DNA of 64,000 nucleotides, from NCBI GenBank assembly GCA_013399115.1, contig VXAA01007187.1, positions 126,474 through 190,473 of the forward strand, read 5' to 3'. The notes under the pieces are model-generated. The model saw only the letters and a program-made list of their open reading frames with translations. It was not told the origin of the DNA and did no database searches. How positions within the stretch are numbered: position 1 is the first letter of the stretch; each line of letters starts with the position of its first letter. This document shows, piece by piece, positions 1 through 14,088 of this stretch. The position numbers and the translations under genes are program-made. Origin of the DNA: Anseranas semipalmata. Its lineage: Eukaryota; Chordata; Aves; Anseriformes; Anseranatidae.

Positions 1-654
1 TCCTCACCCCCAAATGTCTGAAGTGCATTCAAAGTATTTCAATGGCATGTTTTTAAACCTTGTCTCCCTTGCAGTTTCTGCCTCCGACGTCTTATCCTCT
101 AAGTTGCTTAATTCTTGCACCTGCTGTCTTATTTGGTATAAAAGTTCAGTGTTTGAAGGAGGGACTTAGGCACCACTACCATAACTACCTGGAAGCCAGT
201 TTGATGGCTGGCTACTTGTATTTACTGAAATGTGCTACTGTGCAGCATCTCGTCTGTTGACAGGGATCAGCACTGCACTCCACAAAATGCTGTGAAGGCA
301 AGCAGAACAAAAGTTTCTGCTGCTGATAGCTAATTCTTTTAATCTTGGAAAGTTATAAGATAAGTGGTACTTCTCCAGGTCACATCAACCTTCTATTCAG
401 CATGAACTATGAGCATAATTTTCTCACATCAGGCAGTTTGAGGAAAATGAATCTGCTTCTTTATCTATTTTCAGTGTTATGAAACCATCACCTAGAAATA
501 AGCCACTAAATGTACATAGGCCACAAACATGCTTGTAAACAGGAATAGCTGAAGCACTTGATAAAAGCACCTGATGACTTATGCATAAATAATGTAAGTA
601 ACACTCTTTCCATTATAAGCTTTAAAATTGAGCCATATGGCTGAAACAGATAAT

Positions 655-950
655 GCTGTAGACGACGTACAGAACCAGGTCAGACTAGTGGCCCAGGCCT
701 TCCTCTCAGACAAATCTCTCAGTGCTGCCGAGTTTTATGAAATCCCGTGAGCTGTGAAGGACATGAATTGTCCCTGGGACCTGAGACTCTGTGGGATGCT
801 GTGAACAACCTAAATACATTAGGTTTTGCAAACTCTGAAAAGTGGCATTGCAATGTATTAGCCTGAGAGGATTTTCCAGAAGGAGGTTTGAGTGTTGCAG
901 TGCAATGGGGTTAGAAGAAAGGGTCAACCCTGTTGTCCTGTTACGTTACA
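655..950. repeat. Possible ancient interspersed repeat
   Basis: The stretch GGTCAGACTAGTGGCCCAGG at about 679-698, followed by a CTCAGACA-type segment, resembles the 'gatcagaccagtggtccatctagcccag' family of motifs seen in old amniote CR1/L3-type elements. GC content is higher than its surroundings. The ends are vague and the assignment is tentative. Confidence 0.25.
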
Positions 951-1667
951 TATCTTTGCAAGAGTGAAAGGAAGGGAAAAATCAGTTCCGAAATTACATG
1001 ATATGGTTAATTTCTTCCAGTTAAAGCACTTCAGGTCTGAGTACTTTAGCTAGGTGAAAGACTGTCTGAAAAAGCACTTTTGGGAGGCTTGTTCAGTAAA
1101 GTGTTTTTCCATGTCTTTCTGAAGAAGAGGTCCTAGTATTTCTCAAAAGTTGGCATAGAAGTCCCCAGGTACATTGATACATTCAGTATGTACAGCTACA
1201 AAAGCTATGGAAGGATTTTTTTTCTATAGAAATTTGAGTACCTGAGGCAACAGCGGCTCTCTGATTTGGAAACTAAGCAGACACTTTTGTCTGTGTTTAC
1301 TCCTAAGGGAAAGTAATGTGACCATCATAAGGCTGGGAGTTACATCAATTTTAAAAGATATTGCTTTGAATTAACAGAAAACTGAGTAGGAAAATTCTTC
1401 CTTCTGGAAATCTAGTTCTCAGCTGCTTATTTATGTGTTGATATTCATTCTTTCCAAGTAAACAAAGCAGTAAGTTCTTCTTATGAGCCAAGTGAATCAA
1501 CATGGGTGGAATGAAAATCATTCTCTTACATAATTGTTTTTCCCCTACCTCCAAACCCTTATAACAAGCCAAAAAACTCACCTGTGAAAAAAACCTGGGT
1601 GCAGTGACCTTATAAATTAAAATAAAAGGATTGTTAAAATAATAGGGAGAGAAGGATATCCTCTTTC

Positions 1668-1670
<3 letters not shown>

Positions 1671-1706
<36 letters not shown>
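1671..1706 (+). repeat. Poly(A) run, 36 nt
   Basis: An uninterrupted run of 36 A residues. No retroelement body or gene copy was recognised immediately upstream, so it is treated as a simple repeat. Confidence 0.9.
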
Positions 1707-1710
<4 letters not shown>

Positions 1711-4532
1711 GAGTATGCCTTAGAAAGAATCCTTTATTCCAATGGATACAGGCAAAGAAAAATTATGGAAACATGCTCTGATTGTCTTGTGGGCAAAAGA
1801 AACATGAAATCAGCAGATGTATCAAAAATACATATGGATAAATTAACATTTCCAAAAAACTGACTTCACATGTAATTCTGGTGCTGCCTGAGTACTACAG
1901 GAAAGTAGTCAGTGTAGGAACCCTTGTGTCAGATAAATCCAACTTCAAAATGAGAGGGAACCAGGCCCTTAAGTCACTTTGCTGCATCAGAATTAAACAA
2001 GTCCACTCTACCTTGCCTTCAAGAGAGTCACATTCTTACACTGACCTCCAGCAGCAACTGCTGTCTACAGAATCGCATGCTAAGTGCAGACATTGGCAAT
2101 TCACTAAAACTTATCCAACTGTATTTTAAGTAGATGCCAAGCAACCGACACAACAATGAAGTCTGTAAGTGGTTTTTCATTGTCTGCAATATAAAAGTCA
2201 ATAACGGTCCCATGTATTCGTAAAATGCTATTTATAGCAGACACAACTGAAGGGGGACCTCACACTGCACAAGATGCAGGAAAATAAAGAGAGGCACTCC
2301 TCCTTCTAAGGTGGATGAAATGGTCCTTCCAAAACTTTCTGAGATTAGATGGTATCTTAAGATGCCAAACATTTAGCATGTTTCTGCTCCAATACCATGA
2401 CAGCTAACTATGAAGGACACAATGCAATAGAAGCCGTGAGTGTAATTCAAGAACAGCACAAGGCTCTTTATTTTCTATGTGTGGTCAGAACAGCAGGCAG
2501 GGGTATAACATACACCAGGAAGAGTTTTTCTTTTTCTTTTTTTTATTAGGAACATGAGTAATTTGGGAGTTTGCCAAAACTCCATAATCACTGATCTTCT
2601 GTGAAGAACCGTTTGAGCCTAATGCATTAACAATGCCAGTGACAGCTAAAGCAAAGATAACAAGCTCACTGGTGCTGTGGTGCTCTTCTGTAGTATCTGA
2701 TCAGCCTGCTGGCTACTGTATTAGCCCTTATATCTAGGGCAACTCTTGTTTTCAAAAGGGAAATAAAAATCACCACCTTTACAGCACTGAAAGTAAAGAT
2801 TTATATGCCACTCCACAGCTTACCTTCAGCCCCACATTAGGCTCAAATCCTCCCAGACTCTTGAAGAGCTGTGAAGTCTGCTGTAAAGCCTTCATGGCCC
2901 AGCTTCACCCAGTCCCACCCAGCCTCAGACGCGTGCAGTCTGCCGGCTCGCTAATTCCACACCACACGCTACTGGCTCACCTACAACGCACGTGTGTTGT
3001 GTCAGGCATAGGTACACAACCACTTTTCTGTAGAATTTGCTACAGTAAATGATAGAAAGCTTATGGCAGCATTAGGCTTTTAGTCTGGCCATGGAGGGAA
3101 AAATGATACCTTATCTGGCATAAAGCCGACTGGTACAAAGTTAACTCCTTGACATATTTTGAACTACCAGACTGAGTAAGTTTACACAAGCTCAGTGCTT
3201 TGTGTTTTTACTGCACCACCAAAACATGGTCAGAGAGTACACGAATCTTATCATTACTGACTCTTATCTTCAAAATCTTCCACATGTATTTGATCCAAGA
3301 TCTTTAAGCACCTACCTCACTGCGTTCAATTCTGGCCTCCCAGGACCGGCGGTATTTACACACCACAGAAACAATGGGCCCATTTGTCTTTCAAGCAGGC
3401 CTGGGCACAGGGCAGATGGCACTCTTGCTCACTGGCTCCAATGGTGGCATTTGTGTCAAGAACACTGGATTTCAGAGCCTTAGAACAAGATACAGTATCA
3501 CTTCTTTAACCTTATTTTCCTTTCCCTAAACTCATGCAAGCCTTCTCAAGCCACTGACTACAGAATGAAAAAGAGAAAGACAAAAATATACCAGAATACA
3601 CATACAAACATTGTATATACCCACACGGGCAAACTCTTAAATAATTGCAAGATAATCCGTGGGAAAGACTTACAAACATGAGGTGTTAGAAATAGCAAGG
3701 TGCCCAGAATGCTTCAGCAAGAATACTTATGATAAACTTCTTTTTACAGATCTTTCACAATTTAAATGTATAGTCACTTTCTACACACTTTGGGAACAAT
3801 GGACAGAAGGCCAAGCTAAGGCCATTTCTATTCTCACACATTTCCATTAAGCTCTCACTAAATGTCATTGTTTTCCTAAATTGCTCCCAGAAACCTAATT
3901 TGCATTTAATATCAATCCAGTGCAAGTACAGTGTTTCCTCCTTTATACTGTTTTTTTTTTTTTTTTTAAAGATGTTTTCGTCAAATGTGTGATAGAAACT
4001 TTTGGAATGTACCCCTTGAAATGCCCTGCTGAGTTTTCGCTAACATTTGGTAACAAATCTCACGAGAGCCTTTAATGGAAGTTAACATTTTTTGCATGTG
4101 TCATCCTGCAAGTCTTCAAAGCAGAAGTTTATAACAAAGTCTTACTGTGACTTTAAAGCTCCAAGTCCTTTTCTAGATATCTGCTTTATGTTTGCTGACA
4201 TTGCTGAGTGGCCAGAATTTGGCTGGCTCTGACCAGATCTAAGCACAAAAGCAAACTGAAATGACGCAGAACTTACTTTTTCCTCCTTTGTACTTCCTTA
4301 ACAAATAGAAATTTAGCAGCATGTGCATAAGGAAAGTAATGCAACAAAAGAAAAGAATCCCCAAAACCACAACCAACCAAAACCACCCACTCACATGCCA
4401 GTTGTTTTCTAAAGTGACTTCTACAGCTAACAAAAGAGACAGATTGGGAGTCCTGAAACATGAAGTCTGTTCTACCCACATAAACAACACTTCTTGGGAG
4501 GCAATGGCATGTTGTGCTTCAAGCCTGTTTCT

Positions 4533-4670
4533 GAAAAAAAAAAAAAAAAGAAAGAAAGAAAAAAAAGAGAGAAGAGAAGAGAAGAGAAGAGAAGAGAAGA
4601 GAAGAGAAGAGAAGAGAAGAGAAGAGAAGAGAAGAGAAGAGAAGAGAAGAGAAGAGAAGAGAAGAGAAGG
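4533..4670 (+). repeat. Pure purine microsatellite, A-run then (GAGAA)n
   Basis: 138 nt without a pyrimidine: an A run, a short GAAA section, then about 20 near-perfect copies of the pentamer GAGAA. The overlapping long open frames made of RREEK repeats are translations of this tract and are not genes. Confidence 0.95.
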
Positions 4671-5484
4671 TCATATTATGTATGTACCCCTAGGAGAGAG
4701 GACTGAGTGACAGTACCTTTACGTGTCCCTTTATGATACACTAATCCTGAGCTGATAAGAACAGATCAGTGAAGCACCATGAAACCCAATAGCTCAGCAA
4801 CATCCCACCTGCACTGTGGGCTGTGACCTTAGCTCTGCAGTTCCTAAGCATACCTTACCTCTGAAGCAGTGTCGAGGTCTCTGAACAACTTTAAGGCTCT
4901 ACTGTGCAGTGCTTGCACAACAGTACTCCATTTTCAGTCAAGTATTCGTGTGGCCACAGCATGCTACTGCAACTCTGTAATTGAAGTCAAGTGGTAGAGC
5001 AAGGACCTTTCCAAAGTTGTACCAGCAAGAGGCAGTTCAGCTTTAAGCCTCATGCTATCTTTGTCTTTGGCCCAAAATGTGGTTCTCCGGCAGCTCAAGC
5101 TGATGTAAATCAGCCCTTTCCTTGCAACAGTGCTCAAGAAACAGCACAGCAAGCCAGTTCAGCAACCTGAGCTGGCTCAAAATGAATCCCATCAAAACAT
5201 TGTTTCACTCAGATAAGCTACCTGAACTTCTCTCCAGGCAGTCGCACAGCATTACTATTGCTGGTGCAAGCAAGAGCTGTAGATACAAGGGTGCAGGACA
5301 GAAAGGCAGCAGCCTCAGTTTAAATCAGTTTGATTCTAGTTTCTGGCAAATTCAAAAGCTTCAGCCTATAGAAACTGTTGTGACTGAAGACTTGTTTTCA
5401 TAAGAGGACCAGAAGAGCTGCAGCTATTGTATTTTGAAATGAAAATGTCTAGTCTGCCAAGAAACGAGGGGAAAAATAAGAATT

Positions 5485-5592
5485 AAAAAAAAAAAAGAAA
5501 GAAAGGAAGGAAGGAAGGAAGGAAGGAAGGAAGGAAGGAAGGAAGGAAGGAAGGAAGGAAGGAAGGAAGGAAGAAAGAAAGAAAGAAAAAAG
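5485..5592 (+). repeat. Pure purine microsatellite, A-run then (GGAA)n and (GAAA)n
   Basis: 108 nt of purines only: an A run of 12, a GGAA tetramer array of roughly 17 copies, then GAAA. It lies less than 1 kb from the GAGAA tract in the same strand orientation. Confidence 0.95.
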
Positions 5593-6954
5593 TGAGCAAA
5601 AGACTAACTGGCATTTTTTTTTGCATATAGCTATTACTTTAAGATCATACTGCATGACAGGAAAAGGTCGTTTATTTAAATTGTATCTTTTGCTCAGGTC
5701 TTTGTCTTATTTAAAGCTTACCCCATATTGACAATTACAAGGTATGGAAAGAACCACCGATAGCATTCCTTTTCCATAAGGACAAAACTTTTGCTTTACA
5801 ACTAACTCTGAAATGCCTAAGAAAAGAGGAGAAAAGTTTTATGCTCATCTGTTGCCATCACACCAGCTTGCTTTTACTGCTTGAAACATGAATAGCATGT
5901 CTAGATAACTGAACTCTGACAATTGGAAAATCAGTTTAGTTAGTACACTGTCTTTTTTTTTTTTTTTAAGCAAGGAGACCTTGTCAATTCTACCTGTCAA
6001 TTGAGTTTGGACCAGATTGTTGAACCTTTCAAGGAAACAGGGTAAAATATGTTCCCTCTGTGGATATTTTCTCCCAAAGGAACAGATTTTCGTCTCCTAC
6101 TTTCCCTGCTCCCAAGCACACCATGAAGGACCACGGTACAAGCCTATCCACAGGACTGGACTTTATTACTGAAACTATTCTAAGGCTTTTGCTCAAGCTA
6201 CTGCTGTGAATGCGAAACACTAGAATAGCAGTTTCATGGATTTCCTGGCAGATAAGATAGTATTTATGAGTAGCCTCAGCTTTCCTACATTTGCACCAAT
6301 ATGAAGTATAACTGGCAGCTACCCAATTTCATTATTCTTAGTTAGATGAGTCAATAAGTGTGGAAAGAGAAATGAAATGGGCAGCTATTCAACACACAAA
6401 AAAAATCAGATATTCGGAGGCCAAGGAAGTATTTATGTGCTGATGACTCAATTTTTACAGCAGTGTATGCATCAAGAACAGGAAATACACTATTGAACCC
6501 TCTTATGACAATAACTTTGATATGAAAGGCTGAAATACTGTTCTCCCTGCTGCAACTTAGAAAGCTGTAACCTTAGTCTTGGATTCCTGCAGAATGCAAT
6601 CACAAGAGGTTCCAAGCTTATTAAAGAATATCCAAGCATACAAGGCTTCCGTAGGACAGAGTAAGTAAATGTCTTTCAAAGACCATGGTAAGAAACATAG
6701 CTGACAGAAGGCTGGCCTTGGAAGCTCTCTTGCTGTTTGACATACAACGCACCTAAGGCTCATTCACCTCTATAATGGTGGACTGCTCCTAGGGAAGGAA
6801 AGATATGAGCCCCTCCATCCTTCTATAATGGCATGAAAACTTACGTTTGATAGTGATTTTAATTTAATCCAAATGCACAGTTTATGTTGGAATACAGCTG
6901 ATAGCTATCCTAGAACTTTCTGAACTCAGAAATACAATTTATTACATCCTTTCA

Positions 6955-7065
6955 TGAATATTTGTATAAACATATTTGTATAAATAAATTAAATAAATTT
7001 GTATAAATAAATAAAATAAATTTTGAATATTTGTATAAATAAATTTGTATTTTATCTACAATAAA
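6955..7065 (+). repeat. AT-rich tandem repeat, TTTGTATAAATAAA-type
   Basis: Imperfect repetition of a unit containing TTTGTATAAATAAA, seen at least four times (near 6961, 6975, 6998 and 7031). It is composed almost only of A and T. Confidence 0.75.
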
Positions 7066-7440
7066 TTGGTAGAAATTGAAAATTTATCAGTGGATTTAGG
7101 TTACTTAGTTTCCACCATTTGCAGTATGCAATCCTGGTAAATCTGTAGATAGAGACAGTAAATACAGCAAATTGACTGCCAGCTAGGCTTGATTTTCTTG
7201 ATCCCCTTAGCAGTGGTCCACAGACCTATCAAACACTTCTGGTTTAGGTTCAAATCAATATGAAAATGAATCCCTCCTGCCTACAAGTAAGGTATCCGTT
7301 GATTCAGGCTCACAGGGCATGCAAGAAAACAGATACAAGCTTGATCTTTAAAACAAAAGTATAAGTGATTGATTTAGTTCAGCACTATTTCAGAATCAGG
7401 TAAAGTTGAACGGTTTTGGGAACATGAACATGTGTTTGGA

Positions 7441-8352
7441 GGAAAAGTTTGCGGATGACACCAAGCTGAGCGGTGCAGTTGATACAACAGAGGGAAGGGA
7501 TGCCATCCAGAGGGACCTGGACAGGCTGGAGAAGTGGGCCCAAGAGAACCTAATGAGGTTCAACAAGGCCAAGCGCAAGGTGTTGCACTTGGGCTGGGGC
7601 AATCCCAGGTACTTATACAGACTGGGAGAAGAAGAACTCGAGAACAGCCCTGTGGAGAAGGACTTGGGGGTCCTGCTGGACGAGAAGCTGGACATGAGCC
7701 GGCAGTGCGCGCTTGCGGCCCGGAAGGCCAACTATGTCCTGGGCTGCATTAAAAAAGGGGTGGCCAGCAGGGAGAGGGAGGTCATTGTCCCCCTCTACTC
7801 TGCTCTGGTGAGACCCCACCTGGAAGACTGCGTGCAGGCCTGGGGCCCCCAAGAAGGGGCACAAGAAGGATGTGGAGCTCTTGGAATCGGCCCAGAGGAG
7901 GGCCACTAAGAGGATCAGAGGGCTGGAACACCTCTCCTATGAAGAAAGGTTGAGGGAACTGGGCTTGTTTAGCTTGGAGAAGAGAAGGCTCCGGGGAGAC
8001 CTCATTGCGGCCTTCCAGTACCTGAAGGGAGCGTATAAACAGGAGGGGGAACGCCTGTTTACACACGTTGATAGTGATAGAACAAGGGGGAATGGTTTCA
8101 AACTAAGACAGGGGAGATTTAGGTTGGATATTAGGAGGAATTTTTTCACTCAGAGGGTGGTGAGGCACTGGAACAGGTTGCCCAGAGAGGTTGTGGATGC
8201 CCCATCCCTAGAGGCATTCAAGGCCAGGCTGGGTGTGGCTCTGGGCAGCCTGCTCTAGTAGTTGGCAACCCTGCCCAGAGCAGGGGGGTTGAAACTAGAT
8301 GATCTTTAAGGTCCTTTTCAACCCAGGCCATTCTGTGATTCTATGATTCTAC
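7441..8352 (+). mobile_element. CR1 LINE, 5'-truncated, reverse transcriptase C-terminus
   Basis: A CR1 non-LTR retrotransposon fragment of about 0.9 kb. It starts at the FADD catalytic box of the reverse transcriptase (7448-7459) and continues through [28 protein letters not shown] and the [16 protein letters not shown] region to the [10 protein letters not shown] end of ORF2. A +1 frameshift near 7860 separates two open parts (7406-7909 and 7872-8258). The 3' end shows the CR1-type tail TTCTGTGATTCTATGATTCT before an A run at 8354. 5' truncation and a broken frame mean it is dead. It lies in the intergenic part, 7 kb past CDKAL1. Confidence 0.93.
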
Positions 8353-11300
8353 GAAAAAAAAAAAACACAATGCAACAACAACAAATGAACCCAAACAAGG
8401 AGGTTCTCTTTTTAGAGCTGGATGGGGAGGTGATAGGGAAGTACAGGAGGTTCAAATCTGTACCAAGTAACTTTTTTCTCACAGAGCGAAAGCTGCTAAC
8501 TGCTGTTAGGCTCTGTTTTATCCTTCTGCTAGAGACTATCATTCAGATTGCCCTTTCTGCCTACTAGACAATCCAAACAGGACAGAATCAAACTAAAGCT
8601 GCTGCAGCATAACCAAGCTGTCACCTGCTTTTTATTTCCTTAATACTACTGTAATACTCGGAGATTAAGCAGTCCCTTGAGTAGGAACATCCTTCTCTCT
8701 GTTATTGGTTATCTGTGTGGTTGATTCAGTAACTTGCTCACTTGTTTCCTTCTGCTGTCTCATACTCTGCAGACCATGTCACACATGGCCCTTTATAATC
8801 TCTTGTATAGAGATCTTGTAGTTAATGATTACTAGATGTTGACTTTTATGGCTCATAAAGTCACTAGCGGATATCAAATTTAATACATTCAACTGGCATC
8901 AGTGATGTATTTTATCTCTTGCTTTGAATTACTGAATTTCTGGAGTTTGCAGTATTGAAAATAATATAGCACAACAGAAGAGGCCTTCTAATTCTGCTTA
9001 TTAGCAAATGGAAGTTTCTAACATAGGCCAAAGGCTATGGCAATCAGGCCACATAGCTAAAGGAGAGACACTGCAGCACAATAGCTTCCAAGCACTGATA
9101 CCTCTGGCAAATCAGCTCCACAGGAGAAGCAGCGTTTTTCTTTTCAGGGAAGCAGATACCTTGCTCAGGCTAATACTCTCTTTCTGAAGACACATAATCT
9201 TCCATAAAACAAAATGAGGTGCTGATAGCTTGGGTGAAGTGGCTTCTGCTGGAAGAAAGGATGAGAGAGAATGCAAGCTCGTGGGGAAGGAATGGAATGG
9301 AAGTACTCAAAGAAGAAACAAATCATCCAAGTCTGCAGTCATTAAATACTATGTATTATTTACTGAATGCCATTGGATTGAGCAAGTTTCTTTGCTGGTC
9401 ACAGTTTACTCATTTTCCCTAACCTGGAATAAGAAATGCTATAAGAATAGCAAATGTTTGACACAACGGGGTGATAGGCAACAACTAGTCTAAGTACCCT
9501 CCTCTGTATAACTGTGCACACCCGATCACAGCTAGAGTCCAGATGAGGTAGACTGCTTTTCTCCAACTGTGATACTACTGTGAAGTAGCTAGTGTGGTGA
9601 AATGAACTGCTCTAATACACCAAAGTAACCCCAGGAGTAATGAGCAGTTGGGAAGGGTGTCTGTGCAGCAAAGTATTCCAAGCACCATAAAACAGTTTTC
9701 CTCTTTACAGTATACTGTAATGAGATCTTAACTATGCAAAGTTAAATTTCCCATGATGTCAGGATTTCATCACATTAATTTCTTTCAGACCCCCAACTCA
9801 CACTATGTGCCAAACAATTATGGCCCCTTTTGTTGTGTGTTTTATTGTCCCCAAGCTTCTCCTGTAATCTGTAACCCATTGCCAACTAACCATTTGTACA
9901 CTCGTCCCCACAAACACCACCCAGGAAGGGAGTAGACACAGTATTTTATGCTCAGTTGAGCGCAACTAGCCTGTTCTCACACTCAACAACAGATGGGACA
10001 TTTAAAGCGTGCAAGTTGTAGGCACGAGTCTGAATCACACTCTGGTCACCAGCATGGAATTTCATACCATTACCTATAACCAGCATTCAGCAAACCATCC
10101 AAAGCAGATTGTACTCCATAAAATGTCACATTAACACTGCTTTTCAAGAATGCCTACCATTATTAAATAGTTCACAATTAAAATAAAGATTGCGCAGAAG
10201 ATGATAAAATATTAGCCTTTCTCAATTTGTGGGACATAATTCATATACCCTGCCTGTTCCCACTCTGTGAAATAAATGCTAAATCACTACCAACAAAAAG
10301 CAGATTTTTCTCCTCAATCTGGTTAGGTCTTGCCAGAGGGATCTTCATCTCAGAACCTTTGAATGTAGATTAAGTATTTAGAAAACAGAAGAAAAAGGTG
10401 CAAAGAAGAGCTTTAGCATGACTGTGTACAATATTTAGTTCCCCTCTGCTCTGCTAATGCATTTCTCTGGTGATGCTACTACTAAATAATACCCTCTTGA
10501 TCTTAAACATCACAAGTCCAGAGCTTTTTTAAATTATTATTATTTTACACTCCCCCCTCCACCCTTTACTCTTCCTTTGCCCTCTTCTCCTCTCCTTTCC
10601 TATTCCATGTTAGCTCTCTGCTAACACTTGGGGATTCTGGTACCTGTAATCAGCAGGTTAATAACAGACTCCATGAAAAAGCTCAGCTGCAAATACAAGA
10701 TGAAGCCATATGACAAAAAGATGTGTATGATGCTGCACTTGCTGCTGGATTTTGGGACTGCATATACCTGCACATCTCAGTCTACATTACTGCTGTACTT
10801 CACTCTGCCCTCAGACATGTAATTAAGTCCCTCTGGATTTTTCCAGCATTACATACAATTGCAGTTTACTTTGAGCAATAACACAAGAGGAAGGAACTAC
10901 TCATTACAGGTAGAGAAAGAGAAGGATGCACAAGACAGATATTATGATCAGTTTTAGGTGATGATGTAGCTCCCACACTGTTACACAAGTGTATCTCATG
11001 CCTCATGCTCTTTGATCATCACAACACCTTCATCACTAGACCATGTATCTTCACCTTCCTATTTCTTACCTTCCTTTCCTAACAGGATCACATGGAAAGC
11101 TAAGCACATTATCTAACTGTTCTTTTAGCTTCTGACATTGATAAAGGAGATTTGAATGAGCAGAGTGTTAAGGGAATGGAGAGAAGTCTGTGCACAGATG
11201 GTGAAAAGGCCTAAGAGAGGGTGTGGAACAGAGGAAAAAAGAGATCTGAGGATCTTTTCTGCCATCAGCTTGACTAGCTTTTTGACTGGAACACAGGCAT

Positions 11301-14058
11301 TTTCATGACTTTCAAACACCCAACTTGTCACAACACAGCACAATGAAATAGATCTACAATACAAATGATCCAAACCCAAAACAGCTTCCCAAGTGGGAGT
11401 TAACAGACCTTGGTATACCAGCAGGTGCAGGGACACGATTATTTGTTATGATTTTTTTTTTGGTAATAGGCTTCTTTTAACTTAAAATAGAACTATTCAT
11501 AATTTGTCTCCCCTCCAACAGCTACTGAAGCATCTTTATTTATTTTAAAGAAGAAAAGATTCACTTCAATGTTAAGTATAAGCCTGCATGAATTAGATGT
11601 GCAACTAAAAGATGTTTAATGAAATTTGCACAGATACTTTCCAGCAATCATTCTAACATTAATTATCTAGTTATTATCTAGTGGATGAACCCTGCCCCTG
11701 AACGAGTCAAATGGTGTTTTGCAGCCAGTCCTCAACTCTGTGGGCTGTCTCCTGGTTCAAACCTGCTTTGCAGCTTTTGCACTAATATTCCTCATTTTGC
11801 ACCCTAGCTTTACAGAGGCTTTAGAGCCTCTCAGTTTTTTCCTGTTTTTGATTTCTAAATGATCTTTGTTTCTATCTATACAATAAAACAAAGTACACTT
11901 GAAACAAAATGTGGGATATAAGTAATATGTGAAAATAAAACTCAGGAATGTTGCAAGCCTTTTTTTCCAGCAAAAATACTGCATGTTCAAGAATACATAA
12001 ATAAACATTTTAATAAAACTCATACAGACAGGCACATGCCTATTTGCTCCTTCAAATTCTCAGAGCTCTTCTTTCATATTTGCCTTAGTCCCTGAAGTTA
12101 CACATATCATGAAGTTAAAAAAGATAGACTTGTTATTAACACACAAATGTTCATAGACATAACATCTTTACAGATATCCTCTGTGAGCAGATCAAGCCAC
12201 TCTCCATATGTATTTAAACATAGTGGAAGGCTGGAGTTTTTAAATTGTCAGATATGTGCCTGGGTAAGAGGGGCTCTATTTTCACTCTTCAAGCAGTGAG
12301 AGATTAGCAGCTTGAAATCACTTTGACAGTTTCAGTTACTCTATTGCATACCGCAGGGAGTTTTAATTCCAACCTGTGAAATTGTAATTGCTTCTCAAGA
12401 AGAGCAGAAGGATTCTGGGTAATGGCCACAGCCAAGCTCCATGTCAGAGTTGCCAGTTGCTGCCACTTCAGATATTACTTGCTGTTACTCAAAAATCACT
12501 CCAGCTTTCCATATGGGAAGTTGAACTGGGGAGTGAAACTAAATTAACAGAAGCTGTCAGATGTTCAGAGATGTGCAGGCAATGATGTGACAGGGGTGGA
12601 TGAACTCTCCTCAAAAGGTACCTTGTCCTTTCTCTCTCTTGCTTTTTAGAACAAGCTTTACATAAAACACATCTTTTATTTCATACTCCTTTTCTAAGCA
12701 AATATACCACTGATTGAAAACTACAATGAAAAGACTAAATGACACACTCCCCCAGCATCCAAAACCAGGACGTAAAAAGTGTGCACTTAATGTTGTTCAG
12801 AAGAGATTTAAGATGTCTTTGCTATTCAAGTCTTGTGGTTTGCAAGATTCCTCACTGAAAACAGCCCAAGAGAACTCAGTGCTCTGACAGACAGAAAGAA
12901 AAACAGTTGAGGCTTTCTTGGTAACAAAAGGAAACCTCTGCTAAAAAGCAAAACAAACAACAACACCACCAAAAAAGGCCATTGAACGTAGATTGCTTAT
13001 TAGCCAGACACACTCTCTAGTAATGAATGTGTTTATGTGTCTGGTAGAGTGAGATCAATTGACTGTGGGGAAAATTCTCCTGCAACGTCCTCATTAATTT
13101 GGAGTGTGGTAGATTTCTGATCCACCCTGACTGTAAAGAGAGAATACGTGGTGGAAGTAGGTCTCAAATATAACACTGATGTAAAAATTAAAAATGCCAC
13201 CTAGCATGGCACTAAGAAGCATTCAGGCAGCCAATGGGAGCAAAAATCATAGACCAAATGGGTTCAGGTCAACATGTTCCATAAAGGAGATACAGCCACT
13301 TCACTTTATACTCTCTGAGGTTTCTCAGTGGCCTTCAACAGTAGCCTCAACCAGCGCGTAGTTTGGGTTTTGCCTGAATGTTCAGATGAGTTGTCTGATC
13401 AGAACTGGCTTGTTCAGCTCAGTGGCTTTGAAAGTTTCAGTTGTAAACAAATACAAGCAAAAAAAAAAAAGAAAAAAGAAAAAAGAAAACCCTCTACTGC
13501 TCTACAATACAAAGTGTCAAAAACCCCTCTCAAAATTTAAAGGAAGATAATAAAACACTTGATAAACAACATTTCCTACTTATCAGTGGAAGGTTCAGTT
13601 CAAGAATATATTGCATCTGTGGACAATGTCATTTACAGACAAAGTCTTCTTCATCCTCTTCTATATATTGCGTTATTTCTAAGAAAATAAGCTGGTTCCA
13701 TTAAAGTCAACGATGCACAGAATCTAAATCACAAGCTTTGTAAATCTCTGTAACAGCTTATGCAATGAGTCTGTAATTGCTACAATTAGATAAGCTAGAG
13801 TGGCTGACAGAGTGCTAGAAGCATAGTACATATCTGCATAGTTTATTCCCATCAAATGCAAAAATTTGGCTCAGATATAATGATTTTGTCAACTCATAGT
13901 TTTCGTGAGAATCTTGTGATACATGGCACATTTCAGCACCTTGAGTCAATTTTTTTTTTTGAGAATTTCAGATTTGTTAAAAATGTAAATTATTGATTGT
14001 TACATATTCCTGGTTGTAGAGAAAAAACTCAAAAGACAGAAGTAAATCAAGAGCACAA

Positions 14059-14088
14059 TTTTTGTTGTTGTTGTTGTTTGTTTGTTTA
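14059..14088 (+). repeat. (TTG)n(TTTG)n simple repeat
   Basis: A short run of TTG triplets followed by TTTG tetramers. Confidence 0.8.

Larger units (their letters stand above)
1..4532. other. Intergenic, downstream of CDKAL1
   Basis: AT-rich sequence with no recognisable exon on either strand. It contains a 36-nt A run at 1671-1706, a T run near 3950-3967, and a possible ancient interspersed repeat at about 655-950. All open frames are under 100 codons and look random. Confidence 0.6.

Noticed and set aside
4321..4710. 129-codon open frame rich in RREEK
   Set aside because: It is a translation of the GAGAA microsatellite; no stop codons can arise in most frames of such a repeat.
7406..8258. 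Two open frames that look like a real gene
   Set aside because: They are CR1 LINE ORF2 with a frameshift, not a host gene. The same holds for frames at 17878-18171, 21413-22525 and 23102-23703.
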